Shown: piece after piece, positions 1 through 15,500 of the stretch
Layout: each line of letters starts with the position of its first letter
Numbering within the stretch: position 1 is the stretch's first letter
Origin: Lanius collurio
Taxonomy: Eukaryota; Chordata; Aves; Passeriformes; Laniidae
Reading direction: 5' to 3'
Assembly: GCA_020086605.1 (NCBI GenBank)
Contig: JACBWW010000012.1
Coordinates: 11,005,472 to 11,069,471 of the forward strand
Length of the DNA: 64,000 nucleotides
Position numbers and translations under genes: made by a program
Notes under the pieces: model-generated
What the model saw: the letters and a program-made list of their open reading frames with translations, nothing else
The model's database searches: none
Told to the model about the DNA's origin: nothing

Positions 1-1194
<1,194 letters not shown>

Positions 1195-3947
1195 CTAAGG
1201 ATATAAACAAAGATATTTAAAGGAGCAATGTGTCTTAGAGCAACTGTTTTGTACTCTAAATAAGTTCTGCTCAGTGACAGAATATATGCTAAATACAAAG
1301 CAACACTATTTGCTTTATCAGTAAATCCATTACATCACAAAATGAGAATTTATTTGTAAGGCATTGGTGAAAAAGGTGACTGCACAGAGAAATGGGTGAC
1401 TGGTATGCTGCTATCCATCCTTTGTAGGCAGTTGGACTGTTGTGCACTCACTGTTTCTTCGTTGTGTCTGTATCTGTGTATTTTATGGGTGCAAAACATG
1501 CATCTTTTGCTTAAAAAATAGGCACAGGTGCTGAAAGCTCTCCAGTTTCTCGAAAAGCAAAGGGAGTTGAGGAGACATGCTACCCCTGAGAAGATGCTGC
1601 AAGCTTTGCAGAATTAGGCTTTTTCACCTACTCAAAGCTCGGAAAGTCTCCCCAGAACAGATTGCCAGATATCACAGGGCCCCCCCAAGCAATTGCCAAG
1701 GCCAGTTTCCAAAAGGCTAAAATAATTATTGCAAGGCTAAAACAACTTATGAGCAAAAACCAGCTAACCTAAAGGTGGCCTGTATAATGTGAATAGAATT
1801 TGAGCTCATCTGGGTAAAATTTTGTTTGAAAACTGCCTGTTGCATGCCTTCAGCTCAAGGCTTCTCCAAATGGGAAAAAAACCCATATTTTGAGGATTTC
1901 AATAGAGATATACAAATAAATAGTTTCAAGCAGAATCTGTAATGAGTGTTTTTTTATTCCAGCTGCACTTGAACTTGTTCATCTGGTTTTTATGCAGCTG
2001 GTCAATATTACCATGTAGTTTAAAAACAGGCATATCAAAGCTGTTTTGTTTGTTAAGTGTGGCTTTGCAATTACAAAAGACCTACCAACCACCACGCAGA
2101 GGTTTCATTCTGTTCACATTAAAAAACAGATAAAATCCAGAGAAATAGACCTTTAAGATTGATGGGCCCCGTGGCATTTATATAAGACACTTAAACAGGG
2201 GAGGTGCCAGAAGTGCTGTCTGTAATAAAAACTAGTGTTCAACCACTTTTTAAAAAAGAAACACATCATAAAAGATCCTGCCACAGCTCTGTCACCAATG
2301 TGAATCCAAATCTAACTTCTTACAAGAAAAAATTCAGCAATGTGTTAATAAAGAGAGCACCAATTGTAAAGGAACAATGAAGAGGACTGGGCTCAATTAT
2401 CTGATGGTTTCTACTAAAAAATTCAAACTCATTTCTAGACTCTCTCCCTGAATCCGCATTGTCTGTGTGCTCATGATAAACAACCTTCACCACTTCCAAG
2501 CAAAAAGACCAAATGCTTAAACCCACACAAACCATTGTTATGGAGAAAAAGAAAGAGTACAGCATTTTCTTGGGAAAGGCAAAAGAAGTCAGGAGAGCCA
2601 GCTAAAGCTAACACATGGGAGGGGAGCCCTTGCCACCTAACTCAACAGGAGAAGAGGTCCGGACCTCAATGAAGTTCCTGCTGTCCAAGACCCAGCTTCA
2701 GCTGCATAAGGATAGATCCATAGCTCCTGGGGCAGGCTGTCATCTTCTCCTGCTCTTCAACAGCTCATTCCCAGCCCCAACCTCGAGCCACCCAGGCTTT
2801 ATCCCAAACCTGGTGACACCCAAAGAACAGCACTCCTGTCTAAGCAACCAAAAGGACAAATGCAGCTGCTTCCTGATCTGCTCAAAGCAGCAGTGCAAAC
2901 CTTGCTCTGAAACACCCCTGGAAAATGCTCCTTGCCTCTTGCCAGTGACAATTGGCTGTGGTTTCCTGATTATAGAGTACTACGAACATGAGCCATTCAT
3001 ATAGAAATTTAGATGCTGTCACTGGAATTAAAAAAAACCCCAACATTATAAAAGAGATTAGCTTCTTTGAATACATAATTCCTCTCAGCAATTCAACAGT
3101 GAGTTGAAATTCCCATGGTGAATTATGCAGTAGGAGCCTAGGTTTGCAAAAAGATGAGTGTGCTCTATCTGATTTGATATACACAGACTGTTAAGGACCC
3201 CTGTGTATTCCTGAAATGCAGTCTATAATCCCTCTTTTGTGCTGTGTAAGCATTTTGCATCCTGTACTTATTTCCTTTAAAAATTGATTTAGAAAAATCA
3301 AATAAATCCTTTTTTAAGGTTAAGCATCATAAATCACCATTTATTTTCTAAACCTTAGTTATAGGATGAAAATATAAGTTGTTTTGTAGGCTGAAATCTC
3401 AATGGTATAGTGTATGTATCATCCTGTTTTCACTGAAATTAATTTTCTTTGCCTAATTTATTTTCATTAATGTAATCACCATTAACCAAAAGAAGCGAAA
3501 CCCATGCATTATTAGCAAAAAATACCAGCTTTCATCTGGAACTTTGTATTGTTTTAACACTTTCAATGTTTTATGATAGTTCCTAATAAAGACAAATATC
3601 CCTAGATAGAATATACTAAAAAAGATACAGTATGCATTATAGACTGCTTTTGTTCTTAATCAGAAGCAAAACAAGTTTTCAACTTTTTCTTATCACAGCA
3701 CAATAAAAGTATCCAGCTGAGTAAGCCTTAATATAGCAACATGCACTTTATCTTTTGAAATACATGGTCTGATCAAACACTGAGGTTCAGGCATGAAGAA
3801 GGAAGTAATAACTACGTAAAATCATCCTTTCCCCATAAACATTAGTACACTGGCAGAAAAAAATCTCTTTGGGGTTGCAATGCTGGGAAGGCAGAAGAAA
3901 GAACAGAATGTGGCTCCAAGAGCAGCATACAAGGCAACAGCCCTTAC
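1195..3947 (-). other. THRB: THRB intron between hinge and first ligand-domain exons
   Basis: This is 2753 nt of AT-rich sequence without a recognised repeat. A 129-codon plus-strand frame (2615-3004) and a 100-codon minus-strand frame (2882-3184) overlap each other. Both lack splice signals or recognisable domains, so they are not called as genes. Confidence 0.85.
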
Positions 3948-4153
3948 CAGAAATTTCCTCTTCTGCTTCCAGTGGCTTCCTTGTGCATTGGTGGCCACAT
4001 GTGCTTCAGTAACAATTTTGATGAGCTCCCATTCCTCATCCGTTGGCTCTGGTTTGTGCCCAATGGTTTTCTGCAGCTCTTCCCGACGTCTCTTCTCTCG
4101 ATTTTCTTCTATCAGCTTCCTTTTTGCCAACCTCTTGCTGTCATCCAACACCA
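3948..4153 (-). CDS. THRB: THRB exon 7: hinge (D domain) and start of ligand domain
   Basis: This 206-nt exon opens after CTTCTAG (acceptor AG 4155-4154) with TG, which completes a Leu codon begun in the previous exon. It ends Arg-Lys-Phe-Leu before GTAAGG (GT 3947-3946). It encodes 69 codons (about residues 193-261 of TR-beta-2): the basic hinge with the nuclear-localisation cluster Lys-Arg-Lys and Arg-Glu-Lys-Arg-Arg-Arg, the DNA-backbone-contacting helix after the second finger, and ligand-domain helix 1 around Trp-Glu-Leu-Ile-Lys. In humans, exons homologous to this one and the next three carry the mutations of thyroid hormone resistance. The frame is intact, and its length equals the mammalian exon as I recall it. 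Confidence 0.98.
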
Positions 4154-5690
<1,537 letters not shown>

Positions 5691-6349
5691 CTAAGTGCAA
5701 GGAATAAATACATTGGAAAACATTAGCACTGAGTAATTTTTAAAAATTGGGAGCTGCTTTGGTTTGTTAGACATGTACCTAAGTATGCAAGGTAACACAC
5801 TTCTTTCCCTGAAACTCTCAAAGCTCTCAAATCTGTTTTATAGTGTGTAGCATTTCTCTTGATTTTCCTTAAAAATTAAAAACACATAGACATCTTAGGT
5901 AAGTACAGATGCAAGTAATGCTGTCTTGAGGCACAAATATTGGGTACGTCTTCTCGTAGTCTTATGTTTTATAGTGTTAATTTTCTTTTTCTATATGAAG
6001 TATTTTATTTTGAGCCCCTTTCCAAACTCTGCAATCATTTTGAAGGATATTAAAAGGCATATACATAGTTTAACTAAAGAGCAGCTTCTGCAAATAGTAA
6101 GAATAGTGGTGCTTTTGTGCTATTAAAGGATTGAGGACAAACAGTTCTACTCCTTTCTTTCCATAAAAGCCAAATAACCAACCAACAAACCAATCAAATC
6201 TGGGCAAGACAAAGATTTTGCAAATACAGTCTACACAAACTTTGTTTGGTTCTAAACAGTGGATCCCTAATTTATAAATTATTTCTAATAAGCAGATTTA
6301 ATTTGTATTTACCACAGAATTTCAAAAGCCCCATCACCACCAAAGATTA

Positions 6350-6409
<60 letters not shown>

Positions 6410-9400
6410 GTAATAGAGATATATATTGTAAATTTAAACAGATCCTAAGACCATATGAACTAATGCAACTCCACTGAATTCACTCATTTATACACCCCTA
6501 TAGTCTTGCTGTAGGTAAAGAAATCAGATAAAATTTATCTCTGAACATTATGGACATAATCCTGGTATGAATTTCAACATGACTTTTCTCACTGACTTTT
6601 GCAAGGGCTGGATAAACTCCCCAAGACTGCAAGATAAGAACAAGACAGGCTGTAAAGCAAGAAATTTAGACTTCACTTAAATTTCAAGTTTCATCATTAT
6701 TTGAGACCATCTACATTCAGCAATGCAGCTTGCGATCACCTTGATACAGAGAATGCACTGATACCCTGGTCCTATTTGACTGAGGCTGCTGAGAACGGCT
6801 TTGGTTTCAGTCAAAACAACGGCAAAATTCAAGTGAGATTTTACCTTATGAATAGTCTCTTCAAGCGGGATTTTATCAAATGAATAGTCACTTCAGTAGT
6901 TGAAAGGTCTGTTTTAAAATCATGTTAAATAACACCCAGTAAAATCTTACGGCAGTGCGCAATTTCTTATAAAACAGAATGCTGAATTAATACGGACAGA
7001 TAAGTCTGTACTTCAGCTTGTACTCCTAAATCCTGTGAAGACAATAAAGAGCCTTGTCCTCATTAGAGTTTTACCTTACAAGATTCAGCTTGAGCTATAA
7101 GTACAACTCTTTCTTCCTTAATTATGTTAAGATCTGAAATGTTAATTAAACTGTGTGGCATAAAGCTTTTGTGAGACCCTTTGCAAAACTGGGACTAGTT
7201 AGTTGTGTTGAGATAAAATCCAGGAAATGATGGGCAAGATATCCTTATGTGGGGTTTGGAATAAGTCTCAAACTCTCATCTACTGAACACCCATTTTTGG
7301 TTCTATTCTCAACCCTGTGATGAATTCCTAGAGACAGGATTTGCCTCTCTGCTCCTTGAAGACCTAAGAAGGCTGTAGGCAACCAGGGCCACAGGGTTAA
7401 CAATATTTACTGCAAAAGATAGAAAAATCTCTAATGAATCTCAGCAAGTCAGCTTCTGCTTTCCAAACCTTGCACAGGATTTAATGTAGCTGTGGCTTCA
7501 CGATGGCAAGGCTCTCCATCACCTGTGTTGGGACAGCCCATTTCACCTTCTCATTTCCTTGCATTTCTCAGAAACTTGTTGCAAAACACCTTCTTCCTTC
7601 ATCTCTAGACACAATGTGTTAGAGAAGCTCCTCTCTGTATCTGTTCAAACACTTCACCACAGAAGTGTTATTTTCATCAATAAAAGAAAGCACATTGTAT
7701 TAAGCATTGTATAAACAGTAACTCTTCCTAAACTCCTTTACTACGCACCTACATAGCAGCAGATGCAATGGGTAAAGTCTAGAAAAAACATATCAGTGAT
7801 GTCAGAACTCACTGCTTATTCATTTGTGTTTAAATTCCTCACAGTTTACTCCAGAAATCACATGTGAGGATGCTTTGTTCATGAAAGCACTTGCCAAAGC
7901 AAATCTTTGGCTGTCAGCCCTGATTATTCTTGTTACAAAACTAAAGCGACTTTGAGTGGAAGCAACTAGTAAACAACAAATTAATTGAAAAATGATTATA
8001 TATATTGTGTATTGATAAAATATATAACTTTGCTGATAAATCATACAACTTGAAATGAGTATGCAGCTCCTCCAAGAAATTAATCACTTTTTGCAAATTG
8101 TTAGTTCAGGGCACATAAGCATTATTTGAAATTGTACACCAGACAGAACTGCATCTGAAGATAAAGGCAGATTTGTATGTTATGTCTCTAAAATAGCTGG
8201 TAGGCATAAAAATAAGTACTTGACTTGAAGTAACAAAAACCTTAGCAAGAAAAGCCAGCAAGAGATACAGCTGTTCATCTGGGAGCTAAGTATACTTCAT
8301 AATGCTGCAGTGCTGCTTAATTACCATTATATCTGAATTAAGTTGCATTCATACATGTTATGTATTGTTGCCATCTAGTATACAGGATGCAAATGTGTAA
8401 GAATCATGTGTGCATCTCCACTATTCTTTATAAAGATACAAGTATTCTTTCATACATTGGATGAAAGTGTATGTATAAAACCATTATGAATATTACCATG
8501 AATCTGCTATACACAGGATATTTAGGTCTCTCTGCATTTCATAAATGTAACTTAGGGCAATGATGTACAACCAAAGGAACTACTTCAACACAATGTGTTG
8601 TACTGTGTTGTACTGTGATGAGGGGCTCTAAAGCCAATCCAAACTCAAAATCTCAGATCCAAATGTTCCAGACTTTGCGGATGAACAGAATGAGACTTTT
8701 GTGGCTTAGTCTCATGACACTAGTCCAAGACATGTGTGGTCTCATTCGTTCAGAAAAACAATATTTTTTTCATTTTCTGCAGGACAGAATAGCTTTCTTA
8801 CAGAATCTCAGGCTATTCAGGCAAATTCATGGCAGTGAAATCATGTAAGATGTGCCTGATTCTGTTACTCAATTTTTTCCTTTACTTGCCCAAAGCAATC
8901 TCTTTTTTAATTTAATTTTCCATGTAGTCTTAGAGATGCATTTTAAGGGCTGAAGCACATTTCAATATGCTTAAGTTAAAGAAGTCAAAATCCTTTTGAA
9001 ACTATTTTGGTTGGGTGTCAATGCTTCCCAAAGCAGCATGTGCATGTGGAAGGGGTTTTGATTTTTGCTTCTTCACAGGGATGATGAGAGGCACTGAAAC
9101 ACTGCTAATCACAACAGACTCTTCATGGCCATAAGCAGAATCTCAGCTATTGCATAAACAGCTTCAGTGGAGTTGCTGGGAACATGCTGATGTACTCTAG
9201 CTGAGCATATGACTAAAGAAACATTAAAAAATGGAAATTCAAAAGCTAACTCTTAAAACAGCAACAACAACAATCTAAATTTCTTGTTTTCTTTTCAGAA
9301 GCAAACATGGCAAAACCCAACTATATTCCTTATGCATATGATGAGCAGCAGCACGGCCAGATACGGCTTATCATCAGTACGGGATGTTCTTGTTAGCTTC

Positions 9401-9496
9401 TAATCTGTCTTTATTTGATTTGACAGCACAGTTCAGGAAGTCTGTATAATGGAGGAGAGCTATTTTTGATTCCCACTTTCCCACTGTGCCATTTAC
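5691..9496 (-). other. THRB: THRB intron between first- and second-finger exons
   Basis: This 3806-nt AT-rich intron contains a TCTA microsatellite (6351-6410) and no LINE copy that I can recognise. An unidentified 29-codon plus-strand frame preceded by an acceptor-like tract lies at 9307-9396, about 100 nt from the first-finger exon. It is described under findings. Confidence 0.85.
6351..6410. repeat. (TCTG)n(TCTA)n tetranucleotide microsatellite
   Basis: Two to three TCTG units run into about twelve perfect TCTA units. The near-perfect array suggests a length-polymorphic locus. It is intronic, and on the THRB sense strand it reads TAGA. Confidence 0.98.
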
Positions 9497-9597
9497 CTTG
9501 CAACCTTCGCAAGTGATGCAGCGATAATGATATCCGGTGGCTTTGTCCCCACATACTACACAGAGCTCATCCTTGTCTAAGTAACTGGGTATATACC
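9497..9597 (-). CDS. THRB: THRB exon 5: first zinc finger, common splice target of all N-termini
   Basis: This 101-nt exon opens after TTTTTCTCTGCAG (AG 9599-9598) with GG, which completes a Gly codon whose first base comes from whichever N-terminal exon is used. It reads Gly-Tyr-Ile-Pro-Ser-Tyr-Leu-Asp and ends Cys-Glu-Gly-Cys-Lys before GTAAAT (GT 9496-9495). It contains the four cysteines of the first C4 zinc finger and most of the P-box recognition helix (Cys-Glu-Gly-Cys-Lys plus Gly from the next exon), which reads AGGTCA half-sites. With 34 codons and the mammalian exon length, it is unbroken. Three upstream exons in this window (19787-20114, 26761-27024, 40252-40316) end in the matching phase. 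Confidence 0.99.
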
Positions 9598-12500
9598 CTG
9601 CAGAGAAAAAGAGGATGTGGCATGTAAACTCCATATAAAATTATACGATACATTTGATAAAAAGAGATTGTATTAAAATCCTCGCAAGATCTTGTCTACC
9701 AGCGCCATACTTCTGAACTCACAGAATTTCCTGAATAAAAATTTGTATCATGTTACAGACTTAATTAAACACTGTCTATAAAATCTACTCTTCAGACTGA
9801 TTCAGTGTCTATTGGTCAAGAAGGAAAAGTTGGAACATGATTTCTCTCTCCTAAGTGAAATACTATCCCAGAAAATATTATTAACTTCAAAGTATTTGAT
9901 GTGAAATAATAAATTAGCAGTTAAGGTATACAATATAATTCTGTCCCATGTATCAGAGAAAAACTCAATATACTTGTACACTCAGATGAGAATCCAGGTT
10001 TCAGTGTGACTAGGGGACTTGGTTGTGAGAAGTATTTACTGACAGATGGCTTGTTTCAAAGCAGAGGGGTACTAGCAACATATAGCCCAAGTTGTCTTGA
10101 TCACACCTGACCCGAACATGTTCCACAGGAATACTTAACATAGCTTGAATTTAATGCAAAATACGTGGACATTTGAGTATATGTGTGTGCGTGTGTACAT
10201 GTATGTGTTGGAATGAAATTTTCTCTTCTGAAGTGGTTTACCAGATCCAGCCAGTGAAAATATTCCTGCTGTGAAAAAAAATTGGCAATGCTTGGTTCTT
10301 TTTCCACAACGACATTTGTTTTGAAAACACAAACATATTTTCAATTTGAGCAAAAAACCAAAACAATTCTGATGGCAAGCAAAAAGTAATTGTAACTACA
10401 GGCAATTTTTAAACAGGGTAAAATACAAACCTTTCAAAATCAATGTTTCCATGACTCATGGAACTTTACCTTTAAAGTTCGGAACTTTACCTTCTGAAAA
10501 ATCTCACTGTGAAGACATGGAGATCTCAGATTCCCTTTGAGGGCAGAGAGGAAAGTGCACCTATTTGTATAACTGTGTAAGATTACTGGAGTGTAGTAAA
10601 CATTTCACAGAATCCCATAATGGCTGATTTTGGAAGTCACTTCTGGAGGTCAAATGCTCCAACACCCCCGCTCAACACAGGACCACCTAGATCAAGCTGT
10701 CCAGACCATGCCCAGACAGCTTTTGAGTATCTCCAGGGATGGAGACTCCACAACCTCTCTGGGCAATCTGTGCAAATGCTCTGCTCTGTTACCTTCAACG
10801 TGAAAAGAGAATACTATTTTATTATTCTCAGAAGGAATTCTCTTTATTTCTATTTGTCCTCATTGCCTTTTGTTCCGCCACTGGGAAGAACAACTCCACT
10901 GAGAGGAGTCTGGCCCTGTCTTCTACAGTATGGGGGATCAGGTATTTACACACACTGATATGCCCCCTTGAGCCTTTTCTGCTCCAGGCTGAACAGGCCC
11001 AGCTTTCTCAGTTTTAATAGGAAAGATGCTTCAGTTCATCATCTTTGTGGGCCTTTGCTGGGCTTGCTCCAGGATGTCTGTGACTTTCTTATATTGGGGA
11101 GCCCAGAACTGGACCCAACACTGCAGATGTGTTTCACTAGAGCTGAACAGAAGGGAAGGATCACGTCCCTCAAGCTGCTGGTGATTATTTTCCTAAAGCA
11201 GTATGCAATTTACCTCCCTTGCTTCAAGGACACATTGCTGGCCCATATGTAACTTGCTGCCAACCAGGAACCCCCAAGAACTGGCATGTTCCCCCCAGCT
11301 GGGACCCACCCTGCACTGCTGTGTTTATTATTTCTCCCCTAGTGCAGAATTTGGCCTTTCTCTTTAATGAAGTTCAAGAGACTCTTCTCATCCCATTTTT
11401 CTAGCCTGCCTAGGTTGCTCTGAATGGCAGCATACCCATCTGGTGTTCCAGCCGCTCCTCCTGGTTTTGCATCAAGTGCCAGCTGTCTGAGTGGAATTTA
11501 TGACTGCAATGAAGGAGAGTCCTTTGGATGTGGCTGCCTGTAATGCTACCCCTTGCCACTGGCTTGCTGAATCCATCTGTAGCACCACACATGAGGCCAG
11601 ACATGAAGCTTGCTGTCTTTATGCAGCCCTCACAGCAGCAGGGTTGGTACAGCTTGGGGACTTGGGACATCAGTCACTTGGAGGACAACCGGCAGCAAGA
11701 CTCAGGGCAGCAGAAGGCTGTTGGAGGATGCTGCAAGAGGGGTGGCCATCATCTTCATGCAACTAACATGTCAGAGGGTCTGCTCAGTAACAGACAGTTT
11801 AAATTAAAGTGCCTTCCTAAGGCTATGCTTCCACATGTTCTCCAGAAAGGAAAGGCCAAATCAGAGACAAAACACTTAAAGCTAACTGAAATTAAAATGC
11901 TTAAACTTTATGGAGGCTGGTGAGTAAATCAGGAGAAAGTAAAGAATACAGAAAGTACTTGTATGGCCTAGTTTGAGTGTAATTATGAGAACCTCAACTT
12001 ATACAGTACATATATCCCCCTTCTCTAAAATGAGGAAGCAGTAGTACTTGGAAGCCATGCCTTGATATAGTCATTTCAGGTCTGCCAATATTCCTACAGA
12101 CATCTGAAAGGGAAATGGGGGAATGAGCTGAGATCTGAATGTTGTATCCAGCCAGTCTACAAGACAGCAGATGACCACATTTATGTTCAGGCTATGTTTC
12201 TCCATGATGAACAAGTTATGCTTGGATAGACTGGTGGCCATGTGACATTGAGGGATGAGAGACAGCAGGGTTTCAACTCTAATTACATCATTGACTCCGA
12301 ATAGACACTATGCCAGTGGGGGATTAGTAGAGGCTATTATCTCCATCCTGCCCCCACTTTGCTCACACCTGCCTCTGCACATGTAACACATACACAACAC
12401 AGAGCTGATAGAGTGGACAGAAGATGAAGCAAAGGGATGCAGAATTTTCCCCTAAATTTCTCATAAAGATCAATGGCTTCTTGTTATTGGAGGTTACTGC

Positions 12501-15500
12501 TATTCATGAAACACAGACTTTGCATAGCATAAAGTAGGTCCTCTAAAATTCAGTATCCCTGGTTAGCTTCCTCAAGAATTGCTTCTGAATTAAATGCCTT
12601 GATACTTCATTATTATACAATCTGGTCAGTGCTGCTCATGTAATGGCAACTTGTTCTACTGGAGGAGCAGGAGACGACTTGTCTAAACCACTTCCTTAAA
12701 TATATACAGTAGGTCATGCACATGACCACTGCTGTCCATCACTTCCTGGAGTTTCATGATTTTATCCAATGTAGGAAACAGTTCCCATCCTGGCAGAACA
12801 CACCATGTCCTGCAGGGAGTCTTAGTCAGAAATTAAAAATGGCATCTTACATGTAACCACATTCCCAATTTTCTTTCAGCAGAAGCATTAAGTGCCATCT
12901 ACTTAAGCTACCTCAATATTATGTTCATACTTCCACAGGATTGAGCCTAGGTCACAAGGGAAGCACACACTTGGAACTCCTCTAGGGATTCAACAGGAAA
13001 CAAGAATAGAAAAATATTATCCCAAGAAATCATTTGCACCAAAAGTGTGCAATATACATATCTTTTCTTTGTATTACAGTTTTCCATATTTTTAACACTT
13101 CCAAGAGCTAATGGGGTCAGAAACAGCTAGAGTGGGAAAACTGGACCTTCAGTAGTATTTTTAAAAGATACAATTTAGACAAATATCACTGCAAAAGGAG
13201 TAAGTGGATTTACATTTAGTCCTGACAAACACTAATGTCCACTCTAAGTAATCTCTAGTAGTTGCAAATTTCCTGTATGACCTCTGTACAAATTCAATAC
13301 AATTTCATTTGAAAGACATGCAGATAAACAGACTCAGTACATTTTTTCTGCTTCTCAGAGTTAGAAACAGCATTAGCAGGAAGAAATTCAACACTGCTTT
13401 TCTAAACCTGGTACCAGCATGGAAGAAATGAATGGTGCAGTGGAGATTCTTGGGGAAGCCATGGATGGCAGCAGAGTTGTCTGTTAGATGTTTTGAGGAA
13501 GGGGCAGAGCAACAGACTCGTCTCACTCTTTACACCACTATTAGTAACTTGTCTTACATAACAACAAGTAGTACCTTTGCTTCGTGTGTGTGTGTAATAA
13601 GGCTGAAGCAAAAATAAAACCATCTATGTAAAAACAGATACTGTCTGGACACAGTAACCCAGGTGCTCTCTTACTACAGAAGAATGTCTGATAAATCTCA
13701 TGGGAGCATCAGGTACGTTCCTATTTCAGGTACTCGTAATTTATCGTTTATTTCTTCGTCAAAAAATTTTACATAAATAGCTTAGAAGAACAGTTCAAGA
13801 ACAACACCAGCCTCACTAAACTGTACAAAACCAGCCATTACTGTTCCTTGTTGTTTCAAGTCTCCACTGTATTCAGCATCCTCATGGACTGTCACTTGTT
13901 GCATCTTGCATGATCCTCCAAGTTAATTACCTGTCAAGTACGAGTTGACATTGTTTATCCCGATGCCCACCTTGGATCTTTGTTTTGGGTGGAGAGTAAT
14001 AGTGAATGACCTTGATCTGCGATGTCTGCTGTTTCCCCTGTAGCCTAAAGTAACACCTTTGGTCCCCAGACTCCCACCTGCCAGTCTGCCTAATCTTACT
14101 GTCTTGGCAAGACTAAGCACACAGAAGGACCAGTTGCCCCCCTCTAGAAGAATATGTCATATAATCCATTATAGCCAATCTTGAGAACATTTTAAATCAC
14201 AACTGTAGCTTTGTAGAGGTATGGCAGGAAACAATTCCCTTCAACAGAAAAATGCACAATGAGTCTGCCCCAAGCAGCCATAAGGACAGAAGGAGACCTG
14301 TGAACCTATGCAGTCATCTGAGGTACTCCTTCATTAATACTGTATGCATACACTTTTGAACTGCCATTTGCAGGAATGATGCCTTAAAGCAGCATATATG
14401 ACCCCACACAGTGTAAGGGGCTGGAGAGACACAAATGAGACACTCAGTGGCTATTCCTCCATGCAGCAAGGCAAAGAAAAACTATTTCAATTATGACAAA
14501 CTCTGAAAAATTATAGTGTTTCTTTTTCCTCTGTACCTGGTACACATTGACAACAACAACAACAAAAGAGTATTTTGAGAAAAGTAAAGAACCAATTTCA
14601 GTTCTGTTAAAGTATCACTGCACATACTTTATATTTCCAGGTCTGTACAGATAATGTGATATTTGCCAAGGGAATTAATCCACACCTTAAAAACATTGTT
14701 GAACCAAACAGGATTTGACTACCAAACAGGGATATGAGTAACACTGATGCAAACAAATTATACCTGTCTAGCAGATGTTCATTGTTAGCTTGTCCTAATC
14801 CACCACAGATTTATAGTTTGCAGGCAGCAAATGCCATTTTTTGCTATTGCAGAAGGACACTTACATTTCAAGACCATTATTCAGTGTTTTAATTCTGACT
14901 GTACATCGGCAAATTCATATATTAAATATATTTCCTGAAATCTTTCTTTCCCCTGTCTGGTATGGTTTGCATGACTAGAGACCACTCACTAAAATGAGGA
15001 GTTAGAACTTACCAGTAAGCTGGTATTCACTTACCAGACACTGCAGTGTGAAAATGAAAAAGATGAAATTAATTACTACCTTGGGAATCCCTAACAGTAT
15101 TAAAACTGAAATGTAAATTTGTACTGCTGTTCTACTGCTTTCACAGTCACCGTGAACTCTTTACAAATTATACAAAATTACAAGGACCAGCCATACATCA
15201 TCCTCGACATACTTGTGCAGAAAAAGCTTAAATGTTGTGTTTGTTGGTGAAAGTCTAGAGCTGAGAATGAAAAAGCATATTCCATTCTTATTTGTGCTAT
15301 TATCAACATTGATCAGAAAGGCTGGTCTGATACACTGATCCTTGTTTCCCACTTTCTTTAAATTACTCCCACTGAGAAAAATGGCTTATTTCTTCTCCAA
15401 GCTTGGAAGCACTGAGAATGTTGCTGAACAGAATCACACTTTTCTTGTTAGCTAACTGGCTTGCTCATCCTCAATGTTGATCTTTGCTGACATTCTTTGA

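Noticed and set aside
9374..9496. Extension of the first-finger exon past Cys-Glu-Gly-Cys-Lys.
   Set aside because: Exon ends at a consensus GTAAAT donor, and the next exon continues the second finger in frame. The extension is intron read-through.
10620..11252. Several plus-strand frames of about 90-112 codons.
   Set aside because: They lie over a minus-oriented CR1 element and are antisense to its decayed reverse-transcriptase region.
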